Assembly (NCBI GenBank): GCA_026168455.1
Contig: CM047425.1
Span: 46,262,362 to 46,326,361 of the forward strand
DNA from: Theocolax elegans
Lineage: Eukaryota > Arthropoda > Insecta > Hymenoptera > Cerocephalidae
Direction of reading: 5' to 3'
DNA: 64,000 bases
The position numbers were made by a program, and so were the translations under genes. The notes below the pieces were generated by a model that worked only from the letters and a program-made list of their open reading frames with translations, was not told the origin of the DNA and did no database searches. Of the stretch, positions 33,073 to 46,039 are shown in pieces (the first letter of the stretch is position 1; every line of letters begins with the position of its first letter).

Positions 33073-35150
33073 TGGTACGGCATGAGTTTCAGGTACGAAG
33101 CTCACCCGCCGCCGCTTGCTGCTCGAGGACGAGTCACCCCTCTCTCTCCTCGACGACGTTGACCTCGCTGATGAATAGCCGCTCCGTCTACGGCTCTAGG
33201 TGGGTATTTGGTCGTGAGGTTTACGCACATATGTGTATTTGTATGCGTCATTATCCGGGAGATCTGCCGTACACGTTGTTTGTGTACAGCAACCTAACCT
33301 CAATTTACCCTATGATGTTCCTTGTACAGCTGTAGTGATTATATACAGCTGTACATATATTTCCTGGTCTTTGTCTTCTGCTTGTGGCTATTTATCCTCT
33401 TCCTTGCTCCTTACCCTCTTACTGTGTATTTGTTCTTATTAGTATCTCTTTTACAGCTGTATCTCGCTTGGCGTTGGAGGTTCTTCATCTTCCTGCCTGG
33501 ATACTACCACCTCATCGCCTTGACTGCTATACTGTGAGGCTTCGGAGGGTCCTGAAGGCTTCCTGGTGATCGCTCCCTTGAATATCCTGTTTGCAGTACC
33601 AGACTCGGAGGAGCCCACCTGATAATCTGAGCTCGCCCAAGGTCCTCATCGCCAGGACCACCTCAGTGTTGTGTACTGTGCTTGGGAAAGGGTATTTAGT
33701 ATGTGAGGGTAGGCAGGGCGTAGTTGATGTGCGGGTAGGTAGCTAGGGAATAGTATACGGGTAGGTAGGTGTTCGCCAGGGGTTCTGTCGCTCGCTCTTG
33801 ACATGTGCAAAGCACATTGTCACAATTTATATTTCGTTAAAATTCATCATTTACGAAATTAACGTAAACATTGGATTTAAAAACACATATCTATGTAATA
33901 TAATATATTTATAAGAATTTACAAACTAGAGTTTAGATGTGATTTAGCTGTCGATCGTTATCTATTGATTAGCTACAGTGTGTAATAAAATTAAGTATTA
34001 TGGTAAAATTTGTGCAACAGTATAAGAAATAATCACTATTTAATTAAATAATATTTTCATGTATATAGAAGATGTATAATTATTATAATCAATATCAATA
34101 ACAATATAAATTAATTATTTTAAATTTATTTTAGAAATAAACGATTTAAATCATTGTGTCATAATCAACTGCATATTAGACTAAAATCTATTATATGATT
34201 TTTTAAAAACGGTAATGTATTGCAAAGATATGTGTTAAAGTTAAAGTTATAACATGAGGTTCTGTTCGTATGAAAATTAAAAGTAAAGCGAGAATCGATA
34301 CCGATAACGCACCACTTCGTGATGTCGGTACTGCTGGCATCTTTGACAAGTGAATTAAATCCAAATTTTCACAAAGTATAAAATATATGTAATTATTAAT
34401 TTAATTTGTTTAAGTTTAAGACGATTTTGATGAATGTATGATGTAATTATGTAACTAAACAAAGTTTATTGATATTTATGAAAGTAATTGTAAGTAGTAT
34501 TCCAGTCAGTAACAAAATTACTATTATTTTTGTTATATTACTGTTGAAAATAACGTGACATATTATTATTTTTGTTACGTTACAGAAATAGCATAACAAA
34601 TGTACTTTTTGATACGTTATTACAGAAGCTTATAATTATTATTCGACATAAAATTCGAGCAAAGGTAATAGTTTTCATTTTACTCGAACTCAATCAAAAA
34701 TCAATACTTTTTCAATACCGTGGGCGTAAATGAGCGTAAGCGAACAGTACGTATAAGATTTCCATATCCTACATATGGAAACTCGCGTATATATCGAAAA
34801 ATGCTTTTGAATTAAATCAAAACAAAATGCGCAACCTTTGACTAGCGAATGCTTCTCTTGTCAAGAAAAGCTTAAGATAGTTGTGGAAATTGTAAGAAGT
34901 TTTCGTTAGTATTTAGTGAATATCCCGAAGGGCTATGTACGAAGAGCTGTGCTGATTTAAAATTTTTCTACAGTGTAAAATCTTTATATACATATATTTC
35001 TCATACATCATTAAAATAACGTAAGTATTCATTAATTTACGTATTGATTAAGTATTTATAAATGGGTGGATAATTTACGTTTTTTCTATTATATTATTGT
35101 TCATTAGATTCACGTAATGAGTAACAATCCCAAAGACAGACCTCTGACTA
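33073..35150. other. Non-coding stretch
   Basis: 33080-33800 is of mixed composition with repeated short words (tacagctgta at about 33327 and 33344; gggtaggtag near 33740). 33800-35150 is AT-rich. No gene is supported. Confidence 0.45.
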
Positions 35151-35154
35151 ACCC

Positions 35155-37420
35155 TACACATTCTTTTTTCGCATATGACGCTGAATAGAACATTTCAAAA
35201 TGTAAAAATGAAGAATGTAAACATAGTGAAGTGAAGGTATTTACGACCTATATATATATATATACTTATTATTTATATTTTTTAATAATTCTTGTATCCT
35301 AATCTGGAATCTCTATTTATTTTTTTCATTAATCGGTTGGCTATTTAAAAAACAATCTCTATAACTCTCTTTTACGTGTTTTAAATGGTACATGTGAATT
35401 TTTTCAACGATCTCTAAATAATCGAGATTTTTGGACAGACGCAAAGATCAATTTTATACTAAAACAGTACCGACAAAAAATGTTTATTAACTTTTGATTG
35501 ACTGTAAATTAATTATTTTAATTAATATAAATTAATTAATTATTAAAAAAAGACCAGCTTCGTCTGTATCATTCTAGCGTTATGTGTAACTTTTTTCAAA
35601 TTGTTAGTTTCAGAATTGTCTAAAATTTTGTTAGTTTTTAAATGTAAACTCAATTAAAACATACTCAACAGTCACTGTAATTTGGATATCACATCTCTTT
35701 AATTCTATAATTTTAAGCCAATTTGATTTAATGATACAATTTAATTATTTAAAAGGGTAAACATGGAGGAAATCTGGAGAAGCATTTAAAATCGTACCAT
35801 GTAATAGTGGAGTACCTTACATTTTTAAGTTTAAAGAAACAACAACAAGAAAGTAGCCCATCTCCATCTAAGCGACAGCGTTTAAGCGAACCTACGATGT
35901 CAGCAACGCGAATAAACAGAGTTTACCTAAAGCTTGCTACTGTAAATGGTCGTCCTTTTTCACTATTTGACGATGAAGGATTTCGAGATATTATCGACCC
36001 TCCACTCGACAGTTTACCCGAATCTACAAATATCTCTGCTGAAACGGTAAAAAACGACGTAATGTAACTTTTAAAAATTAAGCTATAACAGTATTTAGCA
36101 TTATTCTTTTATAATAATTTTTTAAGCAGCAAATTATTAATAATATATTAATTAATAGCGATATATTTTATTGCAAGCTTGAGTGTGAGTATTTTTTAAC
36201 AATAACAATTTTATGTTTTAATTTTTGACAATTTTTAACTGCAGTTCTGGTTTTCTTGTTCTTTAAATTTTACTTTATTCAAGTTTAAAGAAAGAATTTA
36301 TACAGGGGCCTATAAATGCAAGAGTTCAATGTACTATAGATAGTGGTAAAATGAATGATAATTTAAATGTTGAATTAATTTATTGATAGATGAAATAATC
36401 GCAATTCTTTTCGTCTATTTACTTGATCGATACAAATAGTTTATTACATTTATATTAAAATCTTATTTTACAGCAAATAATGTAATATTCTAAAATTTGT
36501 AGGTAAAGTTAGTGAGCCTTAAGTGCGATATTGCCTCGAAATTGGCAAAATTGACTCCTTCATAGGTGTAAATGTGCAGTTTATAGACAAAAATAAAATT
36601 CAACTGAGAACTTTAGCCGTTAAAGCTCTTGAAGACCAACACACAGGAGAATATTTACGTTCCGAAATAGTAAAAATTCTTGACGAATATTTGCTTCAAA
36701 ACGATCAATCATTATGCAATGAAAACATAGAAGAGCAGAATGAAAGCGAAATGTGTAGTTGCTTTGAAGATTGAGTGTGAATTTTTTCAAAATTTTTTTA
36801 TTACTTGCTGGTCGAGATTTTTATGCAACCGCGAGGATCAATCTCACAGCTAATCGTTACCAACGAAAAGTGAATATTAATTATTATTAATTAATATACA
36901 ATTAATTGCTTTGAAATAATTGCCTTGTAAGCTTCCTCTATATCATTCAAGCGTCATCTATGAATTTTTTCAGATTTTTAATGCCACAATTGTAGAAATG
37001 TTGTGTGTTTTAAAGGTAGATCCCTGTAATTTGTTTATCACATATCTTTAATGAAACTTAAAAGTAAAAAAAAAAACTCCATTTGTTGATAAAATTAAAC
37101 TTTTTCTGATTAAAGTTCCAATTTTTTTGACATCTCATATCCTTATTTTTTATTACCTTTTTTACGTTGTACAGGTAGAAGAAATGAATGACAATATTGA
37201 ATCTACTGATGAAGAAGAAGATAAGTTAGATGCACTTTTAAATGTTCAATATCTGCGCCGATTTGATTCATTGCAAGGGGATTCTAATAACACTGCCATT
37301 TATAAAGAAATCAAAGATTTCAAATCAACCCCAAAATTTAACAAAAAAGCAAATGTTCTGAACTTTTGGGAAAGTAAAAAGAATGATCTATTATTTGGAA
37401 GCTATTATTTGGACAAATAC
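35155..37420 (+). pseudogene. hAT-family transposase gene with introns, decayed
   Basis: Four blocks in transposase order. 35155-35236: SFFAYDAE, one stop, then ISKCKNEECKHSEVK (first half of a BED zinc finger). 35756-36058: GKHGGNLEKHLKSYH (second half), then LATVNGRPFSLFDDEGFRDI, typical of hAT proteins. 36503-36774: VSLKCDIAS, a frameshift, then IDSFIGVNVQFIDKNKIQL and LEDQHTGEYLRSEIVKIL. 37175-37400: an acidic linker and DFKSTPKFNKKANVLNFWES (start of the hATC dimerisation region, truncated). The blocks are separated by GT...AG intervals that keep phase 0 (AAG|GT at 35236, AG|GG at 35755, GAC|GT at 36058, AG|GT at 36502). At least one stop, a frameshift and the C-terminal loss make it non-functional. 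Confidence 0.7.
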
Positions 37421-37842
37421 TCGGACCGTGTTCCGCGCTTGGACAGGGTCCATAGATTCCGTAATTGTACTTAATCAAATAAAGTTACTGTTACAAATAC
37501 AAGAATATTTAAAACAATGAAATTTTATGGCGTATCTAAATTAACATGGAGAGCCGGTGCAGCTCACGCAGTTGCCGGGAATTGGCGCGTGTAAGAAGGA
37601 AGTGAGAGAGAGAGAGAGAGCAATAGGTCTCACGCCCTCATGTGGCCTCTACCAAGAAGTTGCAACGGCCCGGTCGCCGGTCCTGATGCTTGCACTCTCG
37701 GTTAAATCAAGGCTCTCGCCACCCTCACACTCACACATACACACATAAGTCGTGTTAAAAGTTGGGCGCTCGCCGTGTGTACCGGTAGCTTCCGCAGTCC
37801 GGGGATCTCTGTCTAAATTCGGTAATTTCTAATGTGCGTGCG

Positions 37843-37902
<60 letters not shown>

Positions 37903-37981
37903 CCTTTACACTTTCCCGTGCACTCTTGCTCATCGACGGCTGAACTGTTACAAAGCTTAGATTATTAATACATATCAGTTG

Positions 37982-38058
<77 letters not shown>

Positions 38059-38659
38059 GAGTAACGAGAGAATCCTCGTTATAATTTTAATAAAGTTTTA
38101 TTATTATATAATTATATTAGTTATTAAATTAACCATAATTAAACTTTAATAGAAACGATTCCGAATTGTTTATATTTGAATGTTTATATTTGATGTTTAT
38201 ATCTAAAATGTATAATTATACCTATATGTGAGTCTCTTGCGGAGATTATTCTGTCCGTGTACATTTAGACCGACAATATCAGCTAATAGTGATTCATTCT
38301 AATTCAGTTGGTATTTAAAAGTTCGTCAATATATCACACAAACGAAATTTAACAGAAGACATTAATGTTAAAAACAAAGTATTAAAAGTTGAAAAATAAT
38401 CAATTGTATTCTTTAGCGACATCCATAAAAATGTAATGTTGAAGGTAATGTTTCCAAGTGGTTGTTGCAAGATGGCGTTAAATTCCATAATTCATGTACC
38501 GGCCTGATATAAATAACAGACATGTATAAATGTCGTGCTTATGTATTATAGAATGACAAATTTTTAACTTATTTATTCAGGGAAACAATGGAAAAAGAAC
38601 ACGACAGAAAAAGCAAAATATTTTCATTTAGAGGCTATAGGGGCTGGCTTGCATGCTCG

Positions 38660-38660
<1 letters not shown>
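37421..38660. other. Spacer with long CT and GA microsatellites
   Basis: (GA)n at 37604-37620, (CT)n at 37844-37899, and (GA)n followed by (GACA)n at 37986-38057. The CT and GA tracts are inverted relative to each other, about 90 bp apart. A weak direct repetition of 'tgtttatatttgaa' lies near 38168. No gene seen. Confidence 0.6.

Positions 38661-38700
<40 letters not shown>
38661..38700. repeat. (CT)n microsatellite, 5' flank of LINE F
   Basis: A pure CT run ending at 'cttggtaagtgagc'. A second CT run follows the LINE's CAAT tail at 43846-43867. Confidence 0.9.
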
Positions 38701-38704
<4 letters not shown>

Positions 38705-39656
38705 TAAGTGAGCATACACACTTTTCACCGCTCTTACTTACACTTTACCTTATTGGTTTATTAATGTGTGCATTGGGAGTTTGACTGTTTTGCAGCTATC
38801 CTTGCTCCCGAGGGCTCGTCTTGGTCTCATATTATTTATTTGTTTTATACCTTGAGCCGTAAGGAACGTTAATTAAAATCTTCTTGAATTGCTCTGCGAT
38901 GGAATGATGCCGTCAATGTTGACCAAGGTTTTGTGCTGCTTCGTATGACTTCAGGTCAACGTCTCCTCTACCACGCTGCTGCCTACCTCTCCTGATACTA
39001 CAGTGCAGTGACGGTTTTGTAACTATCTAAGAACCTTCCTTGACAACCTGTTCGGTGTGTGAACTATTGCGCGTGTTTGTGTACTTGCTATATACGTACA
39101 CACGCGTTATATGTGTGTTGGTGCTTTTCTCGCCGATACATTTAATTACCTGTGCGCTGTTTTCGGGTTTTAACTTTAACTTAAGCTGTTTTCTTTTAGT
39201 TATTTTTTATATCTGCGCGATCGCTGGCTTTATTTTATCTAAATTGCGAGTACATTTAGTTTTACTTAGGTTAGCTTAACACGTGTCTTTATATTACATG
39301 CGGTACGTGAACCTTACGATGTGGTTTTCGTGGTGACCGCTAGATGGTGCCACCTAAATCATTTTCGTGGTTTTCACTCAAATCATATGTAACCAGTGCT
39401 ACGTTATTGTCTACATGACTATTTTTATTTACATGTAGTTCTTTCGTTTATTGCTGTTTATTTTTTATTATTTTTTATTATTAATTTTTTATCTTTGCTA
39501 ATTTATATTTATTTATATTGCACTGGTTACATCTTAGTTTATCTTAGTTTATCTGTAATTTTTAAATTTTTCTTATTTATTTTTTTTTACTTAGCTTCTT
39601 TATCTATACCGCTATATTTTTGTATTTAAATTGTTAATCACATAGCGTGACCTCTA
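38701..39656 (+). other. 5' UTR and internal promoter region of LINE F
   Basis: Lies between the (CT)n tract and ORF1. T-rich on the plus strand; the short open frames (39040-39279 and 39396-39629) are hydrophobic because of T-richness and are not convincing genes. LINEs usually carry an internal RNA polymerase II promoter here; I see no diagnostic motif. Confidence 0.5.
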
Positions 39657-40714
39657 ATGAGTGATTATACGAAATCTAGTATTATCAAATGTTATAGGTG
39701 TATGAAGCACATTTCCGCTTACGTTATTTCATGTAATTTATGCCACAAACTTTTCCACCCTGGTTGCATTAAGCGTTACCTTAAAAATAAGCGAGCTGAT
39801 CTTTGTTGTAATTCAAATTTAATAACCCCATTTTGAAATCGCAATATTTAATCAATATTAATAGTCTCACTGCTGCCATTTCTTCTACGTCGGCTCGACA
39901 TACTACATTTGATGCTGTGCGCGATTTAAACGTATCTACCAATTCTTCATTTAATAATTCGGTGGCTGATTCTTCCTTTAATAACGTAGACGTTATGGAA
40001 CTTCCGAGTAATTGGGAGTCCCTGTCGCAGTCACAGCAGTCAGCTTTTCTTTTTAATAGCTCTAAAGCAGATTCTAACTTTATCAAAGATAATCTTGAAA
40101 AGCTCGACAATAATTTTGAAGTTGTTAACCATCGTATGATTGCCCTAGAATCCGAGAATGCTTCTTTACGTGCTGAAGTTCAGCAACTCAAGGATTTGTA
40201 CGCTAATGCTATGCCGAATACGCAGCTAAGGGTCACAGGTATTCCGTCGAATTGTGTGATTCCTATTGATCAATTTGCAAAAAAAATTTTATCACTGTTA
40301 AATATTAATCATTTATGTTGCGATATTCTTGATGTGCGTAATTTTATGCCTAATGCCACTGATTCTGCTTCTTCATCGGGTCTTTCTACTCAAAGTATTA
40401 GCACTAAATCGATCATTATTAGATTTAAGTCAGCTGAACTTCGTAATTTTGTTCTTGAAACCAAGCGAAAATTTGGTATTATTAAATATGGTCAGCTTGT
40501 TGAAAATTCAGGCGTTCTTTCAGATAAAAAACTTAACTTATATGAAATGTTGCCAGCCCATATTCACGAATTGCGTCTCTTGGTTAAGAGTAAGCTTGAA
40601 CCTCTTAATTATAAGTATATATGGTCGCGTGATGGCAAAATATATGTTCGTAAGGATGACAAGTCCGACCGTATTCAGATTGTTACTGCTGCCGATCTGG
40701 ATAAACTTTTATAA
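39657..40714 (+). pseudogene. LINE F ORF1: PHD-like finger, coiled coil, FP-like domain
   Basis: ATG at 39657 begins a frame with KCYRCMKHISAYVISCNLCH, then KLFHPGCIKRYL and LCCN (PHD-like cysteine/histidine order). This frame meets a TGA at 39834; the second frame, open from about 39812 to 40714, continues the protein, so one indel separates them. The second part has a coiled coil (NLEKLDNNFEVVNHRMIALE, then ASLRAEVQQLKDLY), TQLRVTGIPSN, SIIIRFKSAELRNFVLE, and a C-terminus with YKYIWSRDGKIYVRKDD. The last resembles the C-terminal domain of baculovirus FP proteins, a known match for insect LINE ORF1. It would coat element RNA. Confidence 0.8.
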
Positions 40715-43609
40715 CTCTCTGTTAGTACAAATTCAAAATCTCTTATCTCATCTTGTATTTCTAAGCTTCGTGTTGCACAAATAAACGCAAATTCTATCTT
40801 AAATCATCTTCCCGAAATTGAATCCCTTCTTGTCACTGAAAGCATTGATGTCTTATCAGTTTCGGAATCATGGTTAACCCCAAATAGGCCAGATTCCACC
40901 TATAATATCCCTAATTATTCTTTAGTGCGTAATGATAGAGGTTTAGTGTCTGTTACTGGTAAGCGTGAATTTTTGCAAGGAGGGGGTGTTGCATGTTACG
41001 TTCGTAACACTATACCATTTAAAATGCTTGATGCCTCTAAAATCAACAACATTAATGAGACTGAATATTTATTTTTAGAATTAGCTTTAAAAAACGCCAA
41101 AGTTTTACTTGCTGCGTGCTATAGACGTCCCAAAGGCCATGTATTGAGTAAGTTATTTAATGCGCTTCAATTACGCTCTCATTTATATAGCAATGTTATT
41201 GTTGCAGACGATCTAAATTCAAATCTTCTTGTTGATGATTACTATAGTAAACATTTAAGAGACTTGATAGCTGAAAATTCTTTTCATCTTGTGCCTTTTC
41301 AGGCAACCCACGGTTGATTCCAGTACATGGTTGGATGTGATTCTCGTCGACTCTATTGATAAAATTATTGCAACCCATCAATCACAGAGCCCTTTCATTG
41401 CTGACCATGATTTTATATATATAGATTACAAGTTAAATTCGCAAGTTCCTAGATTTAATTCAGTTACCCTGCGTGACTTCAAAAATTTTGACCATCACCA
41501 ATTTGCGACTTCTATTTTGTCTGACCTTGCTGCTGCATTGGACAATCCTATTAATCATTGTACTGTAGATTCGTTCCTTGATTCTTTCCGCAGTATTTTA
41601 GTTCATAACCTTGATAATTATGCTCCGTTAGTAACTAAGCGAGTTCGTCAGCGTCCAGCCCCTTGGCTTACAGTAGAACTTAAAAGTCGTTGCAAGTTGC
41701 GTGATCGTCTATATAAAAACGCTAAGCGTAGTCACGATCCAGTGCTGCTTGACACCTATAAATCCTTACGTAAGGCATTGAAAAGCGACTTAAAGAGTGC
41801 ACGTGATGCATTCTATGAAAAATCCTTACTGGAAACCACTGACCAGTCGCATTGTTGGCGCCTCCTAAATAACATGGGAATTATCAGGGATAATCACAGT
41901 TCTCCCTTAAAGTTCTTCTCTGTTGATGAGCTTATACAGCACTATTCTTCAGTTAGTTGCAGTCATCCTAGTTGTACCCCAGCACAATTACGAGATATCC
42001 TTAGCCTACCTGCTTCTCATAATTATCCGCTATTTGAATTTACATCAATTACTCCAGAACAGGTGGGGGCGGCATTAGTATCTTGTCTCCCCAAGGCCAG
42101 AAGTTATAGCTTGGATGGTCTTTCTCTAAGTTATTTCAAGGATGTTTTTTCTTTAATTATTCCTTATTTAACTTCCTTGTTTAATCTATCCTTATCGACT
42201 AACTGCTATCCTTTACTTTGGAAGCGTGCTGTAATTGTCCCGGTGAGCAAGATCCCTAAACCTAAGACGCCTTCTGATACCCGGCCGATTGCTAACATCC
42301 CGCACTTTGCTAAAGTATTTGACCGACTCATCACCAAGCAAATAACTTTTCATCTTGAATCGAATAACATTCTATCACCTTTTCAATCTGGTTTCCGCAG
42401 TCTTTATAGTACCCAAACTGCTCTACTTAAAGTTACTGAGGATATACGCCGAGCTATCGAAAAGGGTCAAGTAACATTTTTGCTTTTATTTGATTTTAGT
42501 AAAGCATTTGATACTATTGATCATGTAGTGTTATTTAAAATGTTAAAGCATCTTAACTTCTCTAATGATGTAATTGAGTGACTCTTCTCATATCTTACGG
42601 GGCGTGCCCAGTCTGTTAGGGGCCCCAATAATGTTTCTTCTCTTTTTATTGAGATGTCTTCTGGTGTCCCCCAAGACTCAACACCTGGGCCAATTATATT
42701 TTTAATTTTTATAAATTCTTTAATTAGTGTGTTATTATTTGCTACTGGTATGTTATTTGCTGATGACTTCCAACTTTGTATACATGCCAAACCTACTGAG
42801 TGCAATGTTGCAATTGGAAAGTTGATACAGGATGGCGAGCGTGTTGCAAATTGGGCTCAAACCCATGGTCTGAAGCTAAATTTTGCTAAAACTAAAGCTT
42901 TACTCATAGGCTCTGTACAGCAATTAAGGTTCGTTGATAAGGATTCACTATGCCCTATCATAATTGATAATCAAAAAATCGATTTGGTATGCTCTGTTCG
43001 AAATTCGGGTCTTATCATTACTGAAAATTTACAATGGAATTCCCAAGTTTCGTCTGTCATTTCCAGGATTCATGGTGTGCTTCATAAGCTTCGAAATAGT
43101 GGTAGTTTCCTTTCACTTGCTCTGAGGAAAAAGTTAGTCACTTCCCTTATTCTCCCTCACTTCGACTATGTTTGCGTAGTTTATAATGATCTCCCGGATT
43201 ACCTAAACTTAAAATACAACGTCTGCTCAATACTTGTGTGCGCTTCATTTTCAGACTTAAAAAAGATGTTAGGCTCCAACCATTTTATGATAAGTTGAAT
43301 TGGCTGTTTGTTAGTACTAGGCGTCTGTACTTCCTGGGGTTACTAACTTATCAGGTGCTTACTACAAACAGACCTGATTATCTGCTTGCTTTGTTACCAC
43401 CCCCAAGCAGTGAACTACGTCGATCTGCGCGTGTAAAATATTCTTGTTTTGAGCGTCCTCAAGCCACTACTAGTACTTTCCAAAATTCATTTACTATTCA
43501 GGCAATGGATCTATGGGATTCTTTGCCCTCTGAAATTCGCTTGAGTACTAACGTCAATATATTTAAGAGTAGATTGTATAATTATTTAGTGGTTAAGAGT
43601 GGTGAATAG
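40715..43609 (+). pseudogene. LINE F ORF2: endonuclease, reverse transcriptase, C-terminal domain
   Basis: Reads SKLRVAQINANSILNHLPEI, DVLSVSESWLTPNR, LQGGGVACYVRN, AACYRRPKGHV and VIVADDLNSN (EEP; the Gly of the usual GDLN is Asp). A frameshift near 41312 follows, then DSSTWLDVILVDS. 41289-42581 continues with the linker (RQRPAPWLTVELKSRCKLRD) and RT (ARSYSLDGLSLSYFKDV, PSDTRPIANIPHFAKVF, FDFSKAFDTIDH) to a TGA replacing Trp at 42579. The same frame resumes with SSGVPQDSTPGPIIFLIFIN and TGMLFADDFQL (catalytic pair). A last frameshift near 43240 leads to the C-terminal domain (43238-43609). Few lesions, so a recent insertion. Confidence 0.85.
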
Positions 43610-43848
43610 ATTTAATAGATTATAATAGAATAAGCTAATGCGCAATTCTCTTTTGTTTGACTATTATAATTTGATCATGTTATATTTTTATTTCTAGTTT
43701 ATATTATATTTTATATAAGTATACCGTTTTACCTATGTTACATTATTATTCTTTTGTTTTGCGATTTAGAGTTTATATTATCTATACTGTATCTTTTGCC
43801 TTAAGGTTATATCTAACCTAGGCATTAATAAATGCTTTTCAATCAATC

Positions 43849-43868
43849 TCTCTCTCTCTCTTTCTCTT
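43849..43868. repeat. CT-rich tract between LINE F and LINE G
   Basis: (CT)n then TTTCTCTTA, shared boundary of the copy F 3' end and the truncated copy G 5' end. Confidence 0.85.
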
Positions 43869-44010
43869 AAGATTATTGGCAAAAAATAAATTAGAGCTAC
43901 TTAATTATAAATACATCTGGACTAGGGACACTAAACTATTTGTTAGAAAGGATGATAATTCAGAGCGTGTTCAGATCACCACTGTATCCGATCTTGATCA
44001 ACTACAATGA
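43869..44010 (+). pseudogene. LINE G ORF1 C-terminus
   Basis: Reads ...NYKYIWTRDTKLFVRKDDNS and ERVQITTVSDLDQLQ then stop, equivalent to the last ~45 residues of copy F ORF1 (FP-like domain). An early stop shows decay. Confidence 0.75.
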
Positions 44011-44034
44011 CTCGCAAAGGAAACTGCATCCACC

Positions 44035-46013
44035 CTTTGGAATGATTTTATAAGTGCAAACTCTAAAATTCTTCGTGTCGCTCAAGTGAATGCATCATTG
44101 TTAGATCATCACGCTCAACTTGAGGCCCTTATTGCTTCCGAAGATAAAGATATTTTATCGATTTCTGAAACATGGTTGACGCCAAATCGTATGAGTTCAA
44201 TTTATAATATTGATAATTACACATTAATACGCAATGATCGTGTCTTAATTTCGAACACCGGGAAACGTCAGTACATACAAGGTGGCGGAGTGGCATGTTA
44301 TATCCGTAATGATATAACTTTCAAAGTTCTGAAGTGTCCTCAGATTAGTAACATAAACAAGACGGAATATCTAATTATCGAAATGTTAATAAATGGTGCA
44401 AAACTATTGTTATACATATAGTATACTGACGATCAAAAGGACATGTTCTATCTAGATTCTTTAATTCTATTCAATTACGCGCTCATTTATACAGTAACTT
44501 CATTATTGCTGGTGATTTAAACTCCAATCTACTTTTTGACGTTTATTATAATGCACATTTAAAAGAACTAATTACTGAACATTCTTATTACGTTGTCCCA
44601 TTCAATGCCACTCACCATTGTCCTGGTTCTGATTCTTGGTAAGACGTCATTACGGTCGACTCATCAGCTAAAATTAAGGCTATCAAACAATCCATTAGCC
44701 CATTTATTAATGGCCATGATTATATTATTATAGATTATTCTCTTTTAGCCACGTCTAAGAAATATAATATCTGTACGTTTCGTGATTTTCGTTATTTTGC
44801 GTCATCAAACTTCTCTAGTCATATTATTTACGAAATGAATGGTCTGCTGAACTGCACGGATGATTCTGTTGGGGTTGATGCACTGTTGAATTCAGCAAGT
44901 CATTGTACTTTCCAAGTTAGATGAATGCGCCCCCTTCGTGACTCGCCAGATTCGCTCATGCCCTGCTCCTTGGATCAGTCACGCACTCAAGATCAAGTGC
45001 CGCCAACGTGATAGATTATATAAATTAGCTAAAAGGCGCAAAGACCAAGTATTGTTCGATGCTTTTAGAGCATCTCGTAAATTATTAAGAAAAGAAATTA
45101 AAGTGGCTCGTGACCATTATTATGAGCAAGTATTGAATGGTATTACTGATCAAGCGTACTGCTGGATTTTTTGAAGAAATGAGGAATCCTTAAGGACTCG
45201 TTTAATTCACCGCTTAAATATTTTTCGGATGTAGAATTAGCGCACCATTTCTCGCAGGTTTCTTGCCGTCATCCGGAGTGCAGTCTAGACCAATTGCAGG
45301 AAATATTACATATGCCTAATAATAGTAATTATCTGCCCTTTTCTCTCGTCCAAGTAACCACTGAACAAGTATTAAACGCTTGCTTATTATGCTTGTCTAA
45401 AACTAGGAGTCGTAGCTCAGATGGTCTTTCTTTGATTTATTTTAAGGATGTACTACAGGCAATTGCTCCTATACTTACTCATCTGTACAATTTGTCGATC
45501 TCTACAAACTACTCTCCATCTATTTGGAAACAATCATCAATCGTTCCTATCAGCAAAATTCCAAAACCATTGTCACCTTCAGATACGAGACCAATAGCAA
45601 ATTTGCCTCATTTCGCCAAAGTTTTCGATAAGCTAGTTACTAACCAAATTACAACTCACCTTGAAAGCAATAATATGCTTTCTCATTTTCAATTAGGTTC
45701 CCGCAGTTCTTTCAGCACTCAAACTGCCCTTATCAAGGTCACAGATGACATAAGATTGGCGATTGACAGAGGCATGATCACGTTCTTGTTGCTATTTGAT
45801 TTTAAGTAGGCTTTCAATACGATTGATCATAGTAAATTATTAAAAATGCTCAAAATGCTGAATTTCTCTAATAATACCATACAATGGTTTCACTCATACC
45901 TAACCGAACGCTCTCAAGTCATAGTCAATTTAGAGGGTATTGCATCTTCATCTCACGCTACGACATTAGGTGTACCACAAGGCTCTACCTCTAGCCAGAT
46001 CATCTTTTTAGGC
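44035..46013 (+). pseudogene. LINE G ORF2 relic: endonuclease and RT N-terminus
   Basis: 44086-44421 encodes DILSISETWLTPNRMSSIYN and IQGGGVACYIRND. After a frameshift come YSNFIIAGDLNSNLLF (intact GDLN motif) and ATHHCPGSDSW with a stop. 44938-45174 is the linker (RSCPAPWISHALKIKCRQRD). 45294-45809 is RT (SRSSDGLSLIYFKDVLQ, PSDTRPIANLPHFAKVFD, LLLFDFK then a stop where copy F has SKAFDT). 45846-46013 continues to GVPQGSTSS, where the homology ends before the FADD box. Non-functional. Confidence 0.8.
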
Positions 46014-46039
46014 ACGACCGTTATACGGGAGAGCCTTAT

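Larger units (their letters stand above)
38701..43848 (+). mobile_element. Non-LTR retrotransposon copy F (near full length)
   Basis: About 5.15 kb between two (CT)n tracts: a ~950-bp 5' UTR, ORF1 (39657-40714), ORF2 (about 40715-43609) and a 3' UTR ending 'aataaatgcttttcaatcaat'. ORF1 and ORF2 each carry one or a few disabling changes, so it is recently dead. The layout of PHD finger, coiled coil and FP-like ORF1 with EEP-RT ORF2 shows the full architecture of the family, which also includes copy G and the 3.3-5.1 kb fragment. Confidence 0.9.
43869..46015 (+). mobile_element. Non-LTR retrotransposon copy G (truncated at both ends)
   Basis: Starts in the C-terminal part of ORF1 right after the CT-rich tract and breaks off inside RT motif B (VPQGSTSSQIIFL), where a 340-bp satellite array begins. 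It is a close relative of copy F with more stops. A normal LINE insertion keeps its 3' end, so the loss of that end needs a later deletion or rearrangement, probably linked to the satellite. Confidence 0.85.

Noticed and set aside
39040..39629. Small hydrophobic ORFs as membrane proteins
   Set aside because: They lie in the T-rich 5' UTR of LINE F; hydrophobicity follows from T-richness.
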